64,000 nucleotides of DNA from Plectosphaerella cucumerina (Eukaryota > Ascomycota > Sordariomycetes > Glomerellales > Plectosphaerellaceae). Of the stretch, positions 52,782 through 64,000 are shown in pieces; the stretch's first letter is position 1, and each line of letters starts with the position of its first letter. The notes beneath the pieces are model-generated. The model was not told the DNA's origin. It made no database searches and saw only the letters and a list, made by a program, of their open reading frames with translations. A program made the translations under genes and the position numbers. Location of the stretch: assembly GCA_020746995.1 (NCBI GenBank), contig JAGPXD010000003.1:62001-126000 (forward strand), read 5' to 3'.

Positions 52782-54974
52782 ATGGGTGAGCAACCCAACA
52801 CAACGACCATCCCGTTAGCTTCTGCTTGCGCAAATCGGGCTCGAGATGGTCTTCTCGACTTTGTGGCCGTCGGCTGACGTGTCAACTTGCAGCGCCCAAG
52901 AAGAAGGAGGCGGCGCAGAAAATGTCGCTTGGTGACTTCTTGTCGGACCAGAGTCAGTTCTGCCTCATCATTCATGAACTCGCCAGAGCACGGCTTCTTC
53001 CTGCATGCCTGGCGAGCAATCATGTCACCATGTGTCTCTGTTGCTGACTTGCTTGATAGACTTTGGCGGTTCTTGGGCTGACGAGGTCGAGGACACATAT
53101 GGCGAGGGTACGTAGTATTCCCCCCTTGTACGCATGCCGAGGTTGCAGTTTGACTAACACAGTTGCAGTTGGTGAGTAGTGCGCAACTGCATGTAACGAC
53201 CGATACCAAGCTCCAGTGCTTACGAAACGAATCAGGCACCCAGCCTCTTCCTCCCTCGGAGAGGAAGACCTATGGTTCCAGCTCCGGCTATGGCTCCGGC
53301 TACGGCGCCAGCTCCGGCGGCGGTGGCGCATGGGGAGGCGGCGAGCGCAGTATGCCCTCTCATCCTTTAGCCCAACACCAGCCCTGGTAACTGACGTCAA
53401 CATTGCAGGCTACGCCCCTCGCGACAGTGGCCCCGCGCGCCTGCCCGACAAGCCTCCATACACCGCTCATCTTGGCAACCTTTCATACGACGCGACTGTC
53501 GACACGGTCACCGAGTTCTTCGAGGGCTGCAGCATCATCAATGTCCGCATCATCGAGGACCGCGAGCAGCAGCGTCCCAAGGGCTTTGCTTACGCAGAGT
53601 TCGCCGATGTCGATGGCCTCAAGAAGGCGCTAGAGCTTGACGGAGAAAACTTCCAGGGTCGCACCATCAGGGTCACTATTGCCGATCCTCGTAAGTGTCC
53701 CTCACCGTACATGCCGCCTCATGTTTCCTAACACACTTGCAGCTCGTGATGGTGGACGCGGCGAATCGAACCGTGACCTGAGCGACTGGACCAGGAAGGG
53801 TCCTCTCGCCGACCTCCCTTCCCGCGGGGGCAGTGATCGCCGCGGTGGCGACTTTGGCGACCGCCCGGAGCGCCCCGAACGTCGCCCGTTCCGCGATGCC
53901 GCCGCTGATGATGGCAGGACTCGTGACTTTGGCAACTGGGAGCGCAAGGGCCCTCTCTCCCCCCTGGCCCAGCCGGAGGGCGCAGCTGGCGGTTTCCGCG
54001 AGCGCGAGGGAAGCCGTCCCCGCAACGAGAACCGCGGAGAATCCTTCCGCGCCGACAGGCAACAGGCGCCTGCGACCTGGGGCGAGGGAGCTGCCCGCCA
54101 GGACTCACGCCCTCCCCGCCGCGAGTTCGCCGACAGACCCGAACGTCCCGAGCGTGTTCCCACCGCTGCCGAGAAGGACAACCAGTGGAGGAGCAATATG
54201 CGCCCCGACAGCGTCAAGGCATCGCCTGGCCAGTCCCGCGATGGCAGTGAAGCCCCTGCCTCGCCCGGCGCGACCACTCCCGCCGCTACGCCTGCCGCGC
54301 CCGTCGGCCGTCCCAGGCTCAACTTGCAGAAGCGGACCGTGTCCGAGGCCACGGATGCTCTGTCGCCTTCCACCGCGGGAGATGCCAAGGCCAGCCCCTT
54401 CGGTGCCGCCCGCCCCATCAACACGGCACAGAGGGAGAAGGAGATTGAAGAGAAGAGGGAGCAGCAGCTGAAGGAGAAGCGCGATGCTGATGAGAAGGCC
54501 AAGGAAGAGAAGCGACTGGCCAAGGAGGCTGCTGCCAAGGAGGCTGAAGAGAAGGCTGCCGAGGCTGCCAAGGCTGAGGCCGCCGCTGAGGCTGCCCCCG
54601 CTGCAGCTGATGCGGACAAGGAGTCGAAGACGACTGAAGCGGGTGCATCTGACGAGAAGATCCCCGTTCGGTCCAAGGGTCCTCGCGAGGGTGCTCCCCC
54701 CCTGAAGACCCGGCCCTCCGACACGGGCAACTGGCGCCAGGCCTCGGGTGAGCTCCGCTCGCCCCGCGTGGCCCCCTCCGGCCCTCGCCGTGGTGGCGGC
54801 GGCCCTGCTCGCGGTGGCCGTTCCGACGGACCTCGCCCTCCTCGCGCCAACGGCTCACCCACCACACAAGCCGCCAGCGCTGAAGGCGATGCAGAGCCAT
54901 CCACCGCTGCCGTCGAAGATGAAGGCTGGACTACCGTCATAGTGCCTAAGAAGGGTCGCGGTGGCCGATCCTAA
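52782..54974 (+). CDS. tif3: Translation initiation factor eIF4B (RRM protein)
   Basis: Six exons: 52782-52785, 52893-52952, 53060-53107, 53236-53349, 53409-53690 and 53743-54974; 579 residues. The first coding exon is only ATGG; splicing gives MAPKKKEAAQKMSLGDFL. The conserved N terminus NFGGSWADEVEDTYGE precedes a Gly/Ser/Tyr-rich linker. One RRM follows: TAHLGNLSYDATVDTV (RNP2) and KGFAYAEFADVDG (RNP1). The rest has repeats of the form DLSDWTRKGPL, then DFGNWERKGPL, and a long Ala/Glu/Lys helix near residues 395-455. eIF4B stimulates the eIF4A helicase during scanning. A 3-9 nt micro-exon near 53167-53171 inside the third intron is possible but not needed. Confidence 0.93.
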
Positions 54975-55791
54975 GTCAGTGTACATGTACGAGGTGCCAG
55001 GCGTTGGCGTTTGGCGGGGCATGGAGTTGGACGACGGAAAACAAAACCAGTGTCTCCGGTATTTGCAGTAAAGCACTTACCTGATCCACCTGTCGCACTC
55101 CCCTTCCCACCCGCACTCCTCGCGCTTCTCCGTCTTTCTTCTACTCGCTCTTGCTTTTTTCCCCGTCACAAGAGTCTCAATTTCCTCTCGTCCACGACCC
55201 GGCCTTGGCATTCCAGCTCGAAACATGACTCGAGACTTTCACGACGTTACACACAGCTCCGATGAGATGACATAGACGGAGGGATCTCATGGGGGTGGTT
55301 CGATTTCTCTGCATCCTTCCCCCGTCTTCCAGACACTGTCCTGTTTCCTTTCGCCCATTCAACCCATCCGACCTCTCACAGGCTTGGTAGAGGTCGGATA
55401 CGGGGCGAAGCGGGTTGTTGATAGACCTGAACGATGGGAACTGAATGTGGGATATCCGTCTATACCAAAAGTAGGTGTTTAGCAGACTCCGCAGCAGGGG
55501 AAAACAGATAGGTATCATGAACATCAAATGGACTACCTAATAAAAATGTCAAAACAACCCAATGGCCCGGCATGAAGAGGGAAAGCACGCTGAAGTTCCG
55601 ACGTGCCGAAGTGGTGACTTATTCAGTGCAGGTGGTGCCGACACAGGATATCTCCTCATACAGTTCTTCACTTCACAAGTTTCCTGAGTTGGTAGCGCAA
55701 GAGTAGTGTGATCTATGGGTGAGGATTCTCAGGCACCCAATCTACAGGCAGAGCAAGAGCTTGGCGGATTCTTGGAGGTTCCAATGCCCAA
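54975..55791. other. Convergent 3' region, eIF4B / copper amine oxidase
   Basis: About 820 bp with no supported gene. C/T-rich eIF4B 3' UTR on the left. Confidence 0.45.
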
Positions 55792-58333
55792 TTAAACATC
55801 CTTGTTGTAAGCAAAGGGAATACCCATTCCCTCAAAAACACCGGCGAGCTGATCTTGGGCACCGATAGGGAAGCAGGTGGGCGGCTCGACGCCGTTCATC
55901 TCGGGCTGGACAACATCGACGCCGTCTTGGGCGTTGAAGATGACGGCGTTTTGCAGGTCGACCGTGCCCTCAGTGTTGCCCCAATTCTGCGGTGCGAACA
56001 TGACGGAGGAGTGTGCCTCAGACATGAGAGTGTTGGGAATGTCCTCGGAACGGGTGTAATGCTGCATACCCAAGTTCACCCAGGCCACAATGTCCTCCTG
56101 GACCAGGGACTCGCCGTCCAGGAACTTCCAGAACTCGACAAGTGGGGCCTCAGGGACATTCTGGTTGAGGGCAGCAGAGGAGCCCTGCTCGGAGTCGTGA
56201 TGGCGGGTGATGGCGAGGGCCTGCTTGGCGAACTCGGCTGACTTGAGGAAGAAGGGCGAACGAAGGGAGGGGAGGTGAACGTTGCTGAGGCCGGGAAGGA
56301 TGCGGTAACCGCGGGCTTCACCCCACTTGTTCAAGGCGTTCTTGTTCACGACGGTGTACATAGTCTGGCCATTGGCCGCAGGCGTCAGGATGCCGTCGTC
56401 CTCGGTCTCGACGTCCTTGATGTCGTAGCGCATCCTTTCGATGGGACCGTACTCGGGAATGAACTCATGAGTGACGTTCTCGAGCACGATTTCGGTCTTG
56501 ACGATGGTGTTCTGAGTGTCGACGAGGTCAAAGTCGGCCTTGAGGTTCATGACGTGGCTGTGGAGCGTGCCAGAGATGCTCTCAGCGATGCGAGGGCCGA
56601 ACAACCCTTCGTCCTCGGGGCGGTAGTACGTGGCCTGGACGTAGCCGGAAGCGTGAGCGTCGACGCTGATGGTGCCATCGACATAGAATGACTACAGAAG
56701 AATTAGCAATGAAGATGTGGAGAAGCAATGAAGAGCACTCACATAGTCCCAGAGGTAGTCGTAGTTTCCAATCGTTGCGATCTGGCGAACAACCAGCTTC
56801 GAGCCCTTGGTGGCTTGCATGTAGGTGGGATCTGTGTGGCGGGTGATGGGCACTCCAATGTCGGTCTCAAAGATGCAAATCGAGTTGTTGACGGTCACGG
56901 AAGACAAGCCAGCGGTGAAAGTTGAGTCCCAGTACGTCGCGTGATAGGGGCAGTCGTAGCCGGGGATCAGGCGCCCGACTTGAGCACCAATGCCGTAGTA
57001 ACGATCCATATATGCGGTGGTGGCCTGGAAAGGGTTGTTGCCGGCATACTGCGCAATGGCATCTGGGGATTCTCAGTCAGCTTCCAGATTCCCTGGCGAG
57101 AACGGTAGAGGATGGACATACCTTGCAAGGACAGCTCGTACATAATACGCTCATCCTTGAACTTGATGTCGTAAAACTGAATACCAACGTCCCTGTCGAA
57201 ACGAGTGTAGAACTTGAAACCAAGGTACTCGATGTACTTGTTCTTCGTGTCGACCTTGTAGCGCTTGCCCTCGGGCTCGATCATGGTGGGGGCCATGCGG
57301 TCCTCAAGCTCTCTCGGGGTGCCCTTGCGGTCCTTGCGAATGAAAGACTCGTCCTCGGTCATCAGCGGCCGCTTCTCAATCTCGCCCTTCTCCCAGGCCT
57401 CGCGGAAGTCCTCGACGGATGTGTAGACGACATTGTTGTAGAAGATCATGGCCAGCTTGTACAAAGATCCGTCAGTGCCTGAGAAATCCCACCGGACGGA
57501 GAAATCGGTGATCTGGAGGTAGTTCGCGAGGCCTTTGCGGCGCCACGCGGACCAGACGAGCGAATTGGTACCATCGCGCGACGAAGGGTTGGTGACAAAG
57601 TAGGCCAGTGTAGTCCTGTTGTCGGCCCTGCCGTAGTACGAGAGACCAAGAATATCTTGGGTGATGTCGGCGATGCTGGACATGTACTTGGTGACGCAGT
57701 CCTCAATAGGTTTGCGAAGGGCTCCGTCACTGAACCTTCCATCAATGCCGATCCGGGGTCCATTGATGCCGTTGTAGAAGTAGTCAAGGGGCTCGATCTT
57801 GGTGCGGTTGTTGCAAATAGGAAGGGGGCCAACCTTTGCCAGTCAGATCCAATGCCGGAATGTTGAGAAAGGGGGCTGATACTTACAGAGTACTCGGTCA
57901 CCCAGGGCACATCCTTGCCGCCTTCATTGATGACCACACGAGCAAAGCGAGGCATGGCCTTGCCTTCCTCGAGAAAAGCCAGCACATCGGTCTTGTTAGG
58001 CTTGAGCTCCTCAATGTGCCAAATGTAGTTATCCGAAATGGTCAGGTTTGGGCTGGAGGGATCCGTCAGGTTCAGGCCCTGTTCGGGAGCATGAAGCCAA
58101 GCAGCCAAGCCTTGCAGTTCCGAGTCGGAGAAAACCTTGAAGGGTGAGGGCATCTCGGCTTCAACCTCCTCGACTTTGGGCACGGGGCAAGCATCGACGC
58201 TGGTGTTGGTGGTGCGCCGGGCCAGGAAGGCGTTGGAGGTCTGTATCTGCGAGTCAAGGCCGCGAGGGGTCGGGTTGGCGCTCGCCAGAGGACTGGCGAG
58301 GAGTGCGACGAGGCAGCCAGCGAGAAGCGACAT
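55792..58333 (-). CDS. Secreted copper amine oxidase
   Basis: Four exons: 58333-57887, 57833-57122, 57062-56743 and 56691-55792; 792 residues. Introns are 51-59 nt with GTAAGT, GTATGT or GTGAGT donors. The start MSLLAGCLVALLASPLASA is a signal peptide. Catalytic features are all visible: YFYNGINGPRIGIDGRFSDG with the base Asp region, GNYDYLWDY holding the Tyr that becomes the topaquinone cofactor (N-Y-D), LHSHV (copper HxH) and MQHYTRSEDIPNT (third His ligand). The enzyme oxidises primary amines to aldehydes with release of ammonia and H2O2. Size and signal peptide fit secreted or vacuolar fungal amine oxidases. Confidence 0.93.
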
Positions 58334-59946
58334 GTTGGCTATGTTTCCTTGGCGATCAAGTCCTGGAAGGTCTTTGAGTCTCAACTGAGCTGCTTTCTGT
58401 CCCTTGCATCATGGCATCGTGTTCATAGGGAGGCAGAGGGACCTTTATAGATCCCGACCTGGTGACCAAGTAGTTCCCCGATAGCAGATGGTGATCATCA
58501 AAGCCGCATGTTGGATACTGGCGATGGCTCCGGATGTCGGCTTCCGATGCTCGGGTGTCGAGACCTTGCCAGCCGCCATAATCCCAAAAAAGACTTGATA
58601 TCCAGGCGTCGAGATGCGTTTGAATCCCACGGTCGGCACAGGAAGAGCTTCCCGAAGCTAGTCCCCTTCATTATCAGCGTTGTGCTGGTGAAAGGTACCA
58701 AAGGAACCCCTCACAGAGCAGCAGGCAAGCCAGCGACTTGATGAAGGCACCTAGGTACCGCCAGGATGGAACCTCTGTGGCGTCTAGCTGGCTCGCACGC
58801 GATAGTTGCGAGTCCTAATCTTGTCTTGATCAAGGTTGTTTGTCATAATCTCGGGATGCCAGACGTAAGGTCCCCGGCGATGCCCCGGGTCGTCATATCC
58901 CGCTGGTCGTCGTGTCCCGCTGGTGGTTATCTTGGGCATGCAAGAGGGTGGGCACGAATGTATCCCAAGCGCGATGAAGCCATGCCTCCACCCCCTAGTC
59001 AGCGAAGCAGTCCCAGCCGAGTCATGCGGGTTGTTCATCGTCTGTGGGGAGGAGGTTGGTGGCATAGAAACCTGGGGGACATTCAACCCCGCGAGTCGCC
59101 AGTCCGGGATGTGTGTGCCCAATGGCCATCGTTGCCGATATCACGAGTATCCATCCGTTCATCGAAGCCTCAGCGATCCGCACTAGGCTTTTTCTAGTCA
59201 TGATATCCCGAGCCTTCAAAGGGACCAATGAGGATGGGAAATTGATGTTACTTCCCTCTGCGTCAGCGGAGTACCAAGGCGGGAACTTGAAGTCGGTGGG
59301 GGGATAATGCGAGGTCATCATGACCACCTATCAACTTGGAGGTGAGGTGCAGTGAAGAGTAACCGCATCGAGAGTTTGTCGTATCGCATCCCATCTACGC
59401 CTGTGAGGGATGTACAAGTAGCGGGCTCCGAGAACACCGAGGTGGCTGGGTGGCAGAGCAGTGAGCTTGGAATGAAATTGGGGCAAGGAGAGATAAGCAT
59501 CACCACCCTGCCGCCACCTTATCCTGCCAGTGCCCTGTCCCGTGATGGGGGCGGGGCCCGAATTCCCTATCGCCTCCAGCACCCTTGGTTCAACGCCAAG
59601 ACTCTAGGTCCTGCGGGCCTCGCGTGGCAGGAGCCGCGATTCTGTTCTTGCTTCACCCACGGCTGTCGTCGATGCAGTCTATTTGCTCTCTATCTCTGCG
59701 TTGAAGATTGAACTGCGCCGATCTCGGGGTCCGCTGTCCGGGCGACCCATCACCAACCATGCACTACCACATTTCGCAACCACCAATTCGGCGGGTGCCT
59801 CCAGGACGTTACGACTCACCCTCGGACCCAACACACGTCTAGTCCCCTGTTCTGTACATCGATCGTCGGATACCTGTGGCCTTGGGACGTGCCATTGCCA
59901 GCAACTGTCATTGTCTGCACTGTCGTCGTCACGTCTAGAAGTCTCG
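58334..59946. other. Divergent promoter region, copper amine oxidase / Zn2Cys6 regulator
   Basis: 1.6 kb with no supported gene. Contains the oxidase TATA box and ACCTAGGT at 58749-58756. Confidence 0.5.
58444..58449 (-). promoter_or_regulatory. TATA box of the copper amine oxidase gene
   Basis: TATAAA followed by GG on the minus strand, 111 nt upstream of the ATG at 58333. Confidence 0.55.
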
Positions 59947-61838
59947 ATGGAGCAGTATCACCGCCGCTCAAGAGATGGTGCGTTGACCTCTTGTGCCGCC
60001 GCCCACTGCATGGCAATACAATCAATGGACCCCTGAGGCCTGTCATACTTGTACATGCTGACCAGCCTGTATCCCTAGGTTGCGTCACCTGCCGCAGCGC
60101 CCGCATCAAGTGTGACGAGCTGCGCCCGTCCTGCCGTAAATGCCAGGAAAGAAATGTGCCGTGCGAAGGCTATGTCAGGACCCTGAAATGGGTACTGCAA
60201 CCCCATACGGACATCTGCAGTGCCTCGTCGCCGTTTAAAGCCTCAAGACAGCCACATCTCAAGCAGCCAAAAGCTGATGAGCCGATTGACGTGGCTCGGG
60301 GCATTGCCACCACTGCTCCGTCATCACCTCAAAACACCATCACTCTGCTCTATACATCGGACCCGCGGCGTGCACCGCAGCGGACCTCAGCCCGCCGGAC
60401 TCGTTCGAACACAACTATCACAAGGAACCCGATACGGCAGCTATTCTCGTCTGACAGAGAGCTGGCCTTGTTCCAGCACTGGTGGCGCGTCATCCCGGAC
60501 ATCTCATTTCCTAACCCGCGGCGACACTGCCGGCTGCTGGAAGAGCACAGAGCAATGGTCCTGGACTATGGGCGGATTCTTCTTCCCATGGTTGCTACTT
60601 GTGCCGCTGGGCATCTCGCGAGCACTTGTGGGTCCGCCACCGAGACGGAGGTGCTTTCCCTGAAGCAAATAGCCGTTCAAAACATGATCAGGGCTCTGGG
60701 GCTCGGAACGGGATCCGGCTCCCAACAGCTTCAGAGCCTCCGACAACGACATGGGACAATACGATCTTCGGCAGCCTCCCTCGACGAGCTCAGCGCCCTC
60801 CTTTCGGCATCCCTACAGCTTGTCGGGATAGAGATACTCCAGGGCTCAGACATGAGTAGCCTGATGCCGCTGATGAAGGGCGCCATCTTTCTCGTTGAAA
60901 GACTGTTCGCTGCCTCCTCTGCCAGCGAAGTAACCCATCTTCTCCGCTATGGCACAGTTATCCAGATGGAGATCAAACTTTTGGCATATCACGATTTCAT
61001 GACCTGCGTTCCTTACCCGAGAAAGCCACTTCTCCATCCGAGGTACTGGCTGAGAGAAGTTGACCAGCTCTCGGGACCGTCACAGCTGCCCGAACCTGAT
61101 ATGGTCATGGGATTCGCCGCAGACATAATGATCCTCACTGGAAAATGCGCCGTACTCGTCGAAAAGCTATTCCACGGAATGATGGCCACAGAACTGTTTC
61201 AGCTTCACCGAGTGTCGCTTCTGGACAAACTCGAAAAAGCAATCAAAGCTCTTCCTGCCCCGACCCAGTTTCCCGACGACCTACCAGATAAGGAGGCTAT
61301 GAAGAATTCGAACTCGGCAAGAAAGCAACCCAACATACACAACCCTTCCATTTTCGCGGCACACTCGCACGCTAGGGCATCACAAATCTATTTGATGCGC
61401 GCAACCGACCTGCCCGAGTACTCACTTGTCATAGAGGCAGTCATCACGAACCTGGAGGCTTCAATACAAAGCGTACCGGTGGACAGCCCGTCGGTCACCA
61501 TCATGCTCTGGCCATTATGGGTTCTCGGCTGTGAAGCCGACGACAGCGACCGGGGTCTCGCGCGGAGGGACCTCGTCCGCAAGCTTCTACGAACGATGTT
61601 CGCGAAAGAAGGGTTCATGAATATAAGACGGTGCCTGGAGACGCTGGAAACTCAGATGTGGACCAGAATGGATAGCCATGGCCGGGACAGGAGCCGTCAT
61701 TGTCGGGTTGCGACCGCTCCAACTCCCCTTCATCCTCTTCCGCAGCAAACCAGGCCCAGTGGCCAGCCAGGTGGGCTCGACACATTTTCCTGGGTACAGA
61801 CCTGCTTCCGCCACCAGATCCGCCCGGTTCTGGCTTGA
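59947..61838 (+). CDS. Zn2Cys6 fungal transcription factor
   Basis: Two exons: 59947-59977 and 60079-61838; 596 residues. The 101-nt intron (GTGCGT, branch GCTGACC, CCCTAG) falls inside the zinc cluster and rebuilds GCVTC. The cluster reads C-x2-C-x6-C-x6-C-x2-C-x6-C (CVTCRSARIKCDELRPSCRK, then CQERNVPC) at residues 12-39, basic in the first loop as for Gal4-type binuclear clusters. The remainder is a fungal-specific regulator domain with helical segments (LFQHWWRVIPDIS, SLQLVGIEILQGSDMSSLMP). The last ~50 residues are Arg/Pro-rich and less convincing, so a missed 3' intron is possible. Targets unknown. Confidence 0.85.
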
Positions 61839-62033
61839 GAGTCCGAAGTTCAGTACACGATAGGTCGCAGCTCATATCCTTCAACAGCAGCTGAGATCAA
61901 TCACTCGAAGGGCTGAGTGCCATGGAGACGCCCGAAAGACACGAGGGCAATGGCATTTTATTCTGTCCAGATATCTCTCCGCCTTCTGCATGTCAAAGCC
62001 TGCCAGATATTGAGAGTCGATCTTGGACGAGTT

Positions 62034-62957
62034 TTACTCCCGAACTCTTCGACGGAGGTAGTCAGCAACAGACGCCAGTTGTAACCCTCTCCGGTGGTTC
62101 AGCGTCATGTCAACCGGCCAGGATACCCCTTTCCCCGCGGCAAACACTCCACGGTACTTGATCATCTTGTCTTGAGGCTGCCGATTCAGCTCCTCCCGCA
62201 GGAATTCGACACTCCAGCGCTGTCGTGAGAATTCCCGTCCCATGACTTTTTTCACCAAGTCCGCCAGTCGCCCGTAAGAAATGGTATCTCCAGCGACAAA
62301 CACCACTCCTTCCGTTGTCTCGTCCGGCCGCCAGATGACTTCGGCCACCATGCGCCCGATGTCTTCCACGGTTGTGACCGTAACCTCGGTGGTCCAGTCG
62401 CCCAGCGCCCTGGTGGCAGAACCACTCAAGTCGACGATGCCGAAGCTGGGTTCAAACAGGAAGCTGACGAACATGCCCGTTGAAAGAATCGTCCACTGCG
62501 TCTCAGTCTGTGACCGTAACAGCGCCCGGACACTGAGCTGTTCGTCGAAAAGGTCCTGCGCGCTGCCCTTTCCAATGGCGTCATAGTCGACGCCAAATTG
62601 CCAGGGGATGAGTCGACGCGCGCCGGCGGCAAGCGAGGCCCGGGCGATCTTGAGCTGGGTACCGGGCGGGAGCCACATGCCCGTGCAGACGATGATGGTG
62701 TCAAAGGGCCGAAGGGTGTCCGCGAGGGCCTCATGTGTGTCCGCGACGACATCGCCGGGCACGAGTTTGATACCAAGGGAACGGAAGTGTTCCGCCTGAG
62801 TTCTTTTCGCAGGGTCATCGGAGGCGATGGTTTCTTGACGGAGGAGGAGGGAAATAGGGGTCGAGTCATAGTAGGGGTGGGATACGAGGCTTGTGAGTAC
62901 AGCGTTGCCCAGCTCGCCGGCGCCAAGGACGATAATTCCGTTCTTCTTTGCGGACAT
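62034..62957 (-). CDS. NmrA-like NAD(P)-binding oxidoreductase
   Basis: A 307-residue intronless gene. The N terminus IIVLGAGELGNAVLTSL has the Rossmann GxGxxG motif. It continues with SLGIKLVPGDV, FDTIIVCTGMW, RRLIPWQFGVDYDAIG and TILSTGMFVSFLFEP, in the order of atypical short-chain dehydrogenases (NmrA / isoflavone-reductase-like). The family includes redox sensors that act on GATA regulators and enzymes of secondary metabolism; the sequence does not decide between them. It converges on the Zn2Cys6 regulator gene with a 195-bp gap. Confidence 0.85.
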   Translation of the reverse strand: MSAKKNGIIVLGAGELGNAVLTSLVSHPYYDSTPISLLLRQETIASDDPAKRTQAEHFRSLGIKLVPGDVVADTHEALADTLRPFDTIIVCTGMWLPPGTQLKIARASLAAGARRLIPWQFGVDYDAIGKGSAQDLFDEQLSVRALLRSQTETQWTILSTGMFVSFLFEPSFGIVDLSGSATRALGDWTTEVTVTTVEDIGRMVAEVIWRPDETTEGVVFVAGDTISYGRLADLVKKVMGREFSRQRWSVEFLREELNRQPQDKMIKYRGVFAAGKGVSWPVDMTLNHRRGLQLASVADYLRRRVRE

Positions 62958-63319
62958 TTCGAGTCGTCGAGCGATGTTTGTCGTGTCCAGTTGGTGCTAG
63001 AGCTTGAACACAGATTGTTGACCTTGAGCGCGAGACGATTGGAATCTGACGTTGGTGGAACAGCTTTGCAGAGTGCGTAGGTAAAAGCAGGCTTTTGAAG
63101 CGTCCATCTCCCACACTGCTCACAGCATAGCATCGCTTTATTTAGGTATGCTGACGGCAACTATCAGTCGATCTTGTGGCTGAGGTCATCCACGATGACA
63201 AATACAGAGGGCATGCGAAGATCCATTGTTGACCCAGACTCGGACTTCAGAGTTCATACCTCCTAATCCCGACCGCCCTGTCTTCTTTGCGAGCCGTTCA
63301 ATTGTCGCCGAGGGGCATT
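62958..63319. other. Intergenic region, NmrA-like promoter and PAD1 3' side
   Basis: 362 bp; no gene seen. The NmrA-like promoter should lie here. Confidence 0.45.
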
Positions 63320-63955
63320 TCACTCCTTCTTGAACCCCTCCCATCTCTCGAAACCAGCAACATGGAATCCTAGCAGATCCAGCATCCGCCCCACACTCTG
63401 GTCAACAATCTCTTCCACGGTCTCGGGTCGGGTGTAGAATGCCGGCACAGGTGGAAAGATGATGGCTCCAGCTCGGCGCAAGAACAGCATGTTGTCGAGG
63501 TGAATATCGCTCAGGGGTGTCTCGCGGACGACAAGCGCCAGTCGCCTGCTCTCCTTCAATGTGACGTCTGCAGCTCGGGCGACAAGGTCATCGCCGAATC
63601 CCCCGCGGACGGCCGCGAGAGTCTTCATGCTACACGGCACGATAATCATGCCGTCGTGTTGGAAGGAACCCGACGCCACCGGCGCCGACATGTCCCGGGC
63701 GGTATAGTTGCGATGGGCCAGCGCCCGAATCTGAGTCTCGTTCAAGGGTGTCTCATACTTGAGCGTTGCGAGTGCCCATTTGCTTATGATGAGATGTGTC
63801 TCAACATCCAGATCCCGGAGCAGCTCGAGAAGTCGAATGGCGTAAGCCGTGCCTGTTGCGCCTGTAACTCCAACCACAATTCTTCGAGGACGCCGAGGCA
63901 TCAGGATGACTTTGCCCTGGGTGCCATTTCTGTTATGCGTTGCTTGGCTGGTCAT
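63320..63955 (-). CDS. pad1: Flavin prenyltransferase PAD1/UbiX
   Basis: 211 residues from the ATG at 63955 (a later ATG at 63901 gives MPRRPRRIVVG). The flavoprotein fold is clear: GVTGATGTAYAIRLLELL, ASGSFQHDGMIIVPCSMKTL, FGDDLVARAADVTLKESRRL, VVRETPLSDIHLDNML and GAIIFPPVPAFYTRP. PAD1/UbiX attaches dimethylallyl phosphate to FMN to make prenylated FMN, the cofactor of FDC1-type decarboxylases acting on cinnamic and related aromatic acids. The partner decarboxylase is not in the window but may lie just beyond the right edge. The N terminus may lack a mitochondrial leader if an upstream exon exists. Confidence 0.94.
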   Translation of the reverse strand: MTSQATHNRNGTQGKVILMPRRPRRIVVGVTGATGTAYAIRLLELLRDLDVETHLIISKWALATLKYETPLNETQIRALAHRNYTARDMSAPVASGSFQHDGMIIVPCSMKTLAAVRGGFGDDLVARAADVTLKESRRLALVVRETPLSDIHLDNMLFLRRAGAIIFPPVPAFYTRPETVEEIVDQSVGRMLDLLGFHVAGFERWEGFKKE

Positions 63956-64000
63956 CTCCAGCTTTAAAGATGAGCTTGAGAAAGCTAGCTTCGAGTGGCA

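Noticed and set aside
61587..61894. Alternative frames at the 3' end of the Zn2Cys6 gene
   Set aside because: They are short and without domains; a missed 3' intron is possible but no convincing splice pair was found.

Overview
This window is nuclear DNA from a filamentous ascomycete (Pezizomycotina, most like a Sordariomycete). The evidence is GC-rich coding sequence, short 50-130 nt GT-AG introns with CTAAC/CTGAC-type branch sites, tRNA genes with tiny introns, and fungus-specific proteins (Zn2Cys6 regulator, UstYa/DUF3328 protein, Irs4, Fmp27, CSN5, PAD1). No bacterial, viral or intact transposon genes are visible. The species cannot be fixed from the sequence alone.

Layout. 0-10 kb: the 3' part of eIF3c, a hemerythrin-domain protein, a tightly spaced tRNA-Glu/tRNA-His pair, a PEX11-family protein, a zinc-knuckle protein carrying a nine-unit minisatellite, and a HAM1-like lipid-binding protein. 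10-26 kb: a small secreted alanine-rich protein, an intracellular GH2 glycosidase, a nuclear GHKL ATPase with a broken frame, Irs4, and Ase1/PRC1. 26-32 kb is the most unusual region. It holds a secreted precursor of five Kex2-delimited repeats, divergent from a UstYa-type (DUF3328) oxidase-like gene that converges on an MFS transporter gene. This is a compact candidate locus for a ribosomally made, processed peptide. 33-55 kb is mostly housekeeping: CSN5, a serine-rich fungal protein, the 2952-residue bridge-like lipid transporter Fmp27/Hobbit, a small glycine-rich membrane protein, and eIF4B. 55-64 kb: a secreted copper amine oxidase, a Zn2Cys6 regulator, an NmrA-like oxidoreductase and a PAD1/UbiX flavin prenyltransferase.

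How genes may work together. The Kex2-repeat precursor, the UstYa protein and the MFS carrier match the minimal logic of fungal dikaritin-type RiPP loci (precursor, oxidative tailoring, transport). However, the repeat cores lack Tyr and Trp, so any chemistry would differ from ustiloxin or phomopsin. The regulator/NmrA/PAD1 group at the right end could be a small accessory set, but nothing in the sequence proves it.

Exon borders were placed by hand from splice consensus and reading frame. Two genes (the HAM1-like gene and the GHKL ATPase) have a frame break that could be a sequencing indel, a real mutation or an unusual intron; both readings are given.
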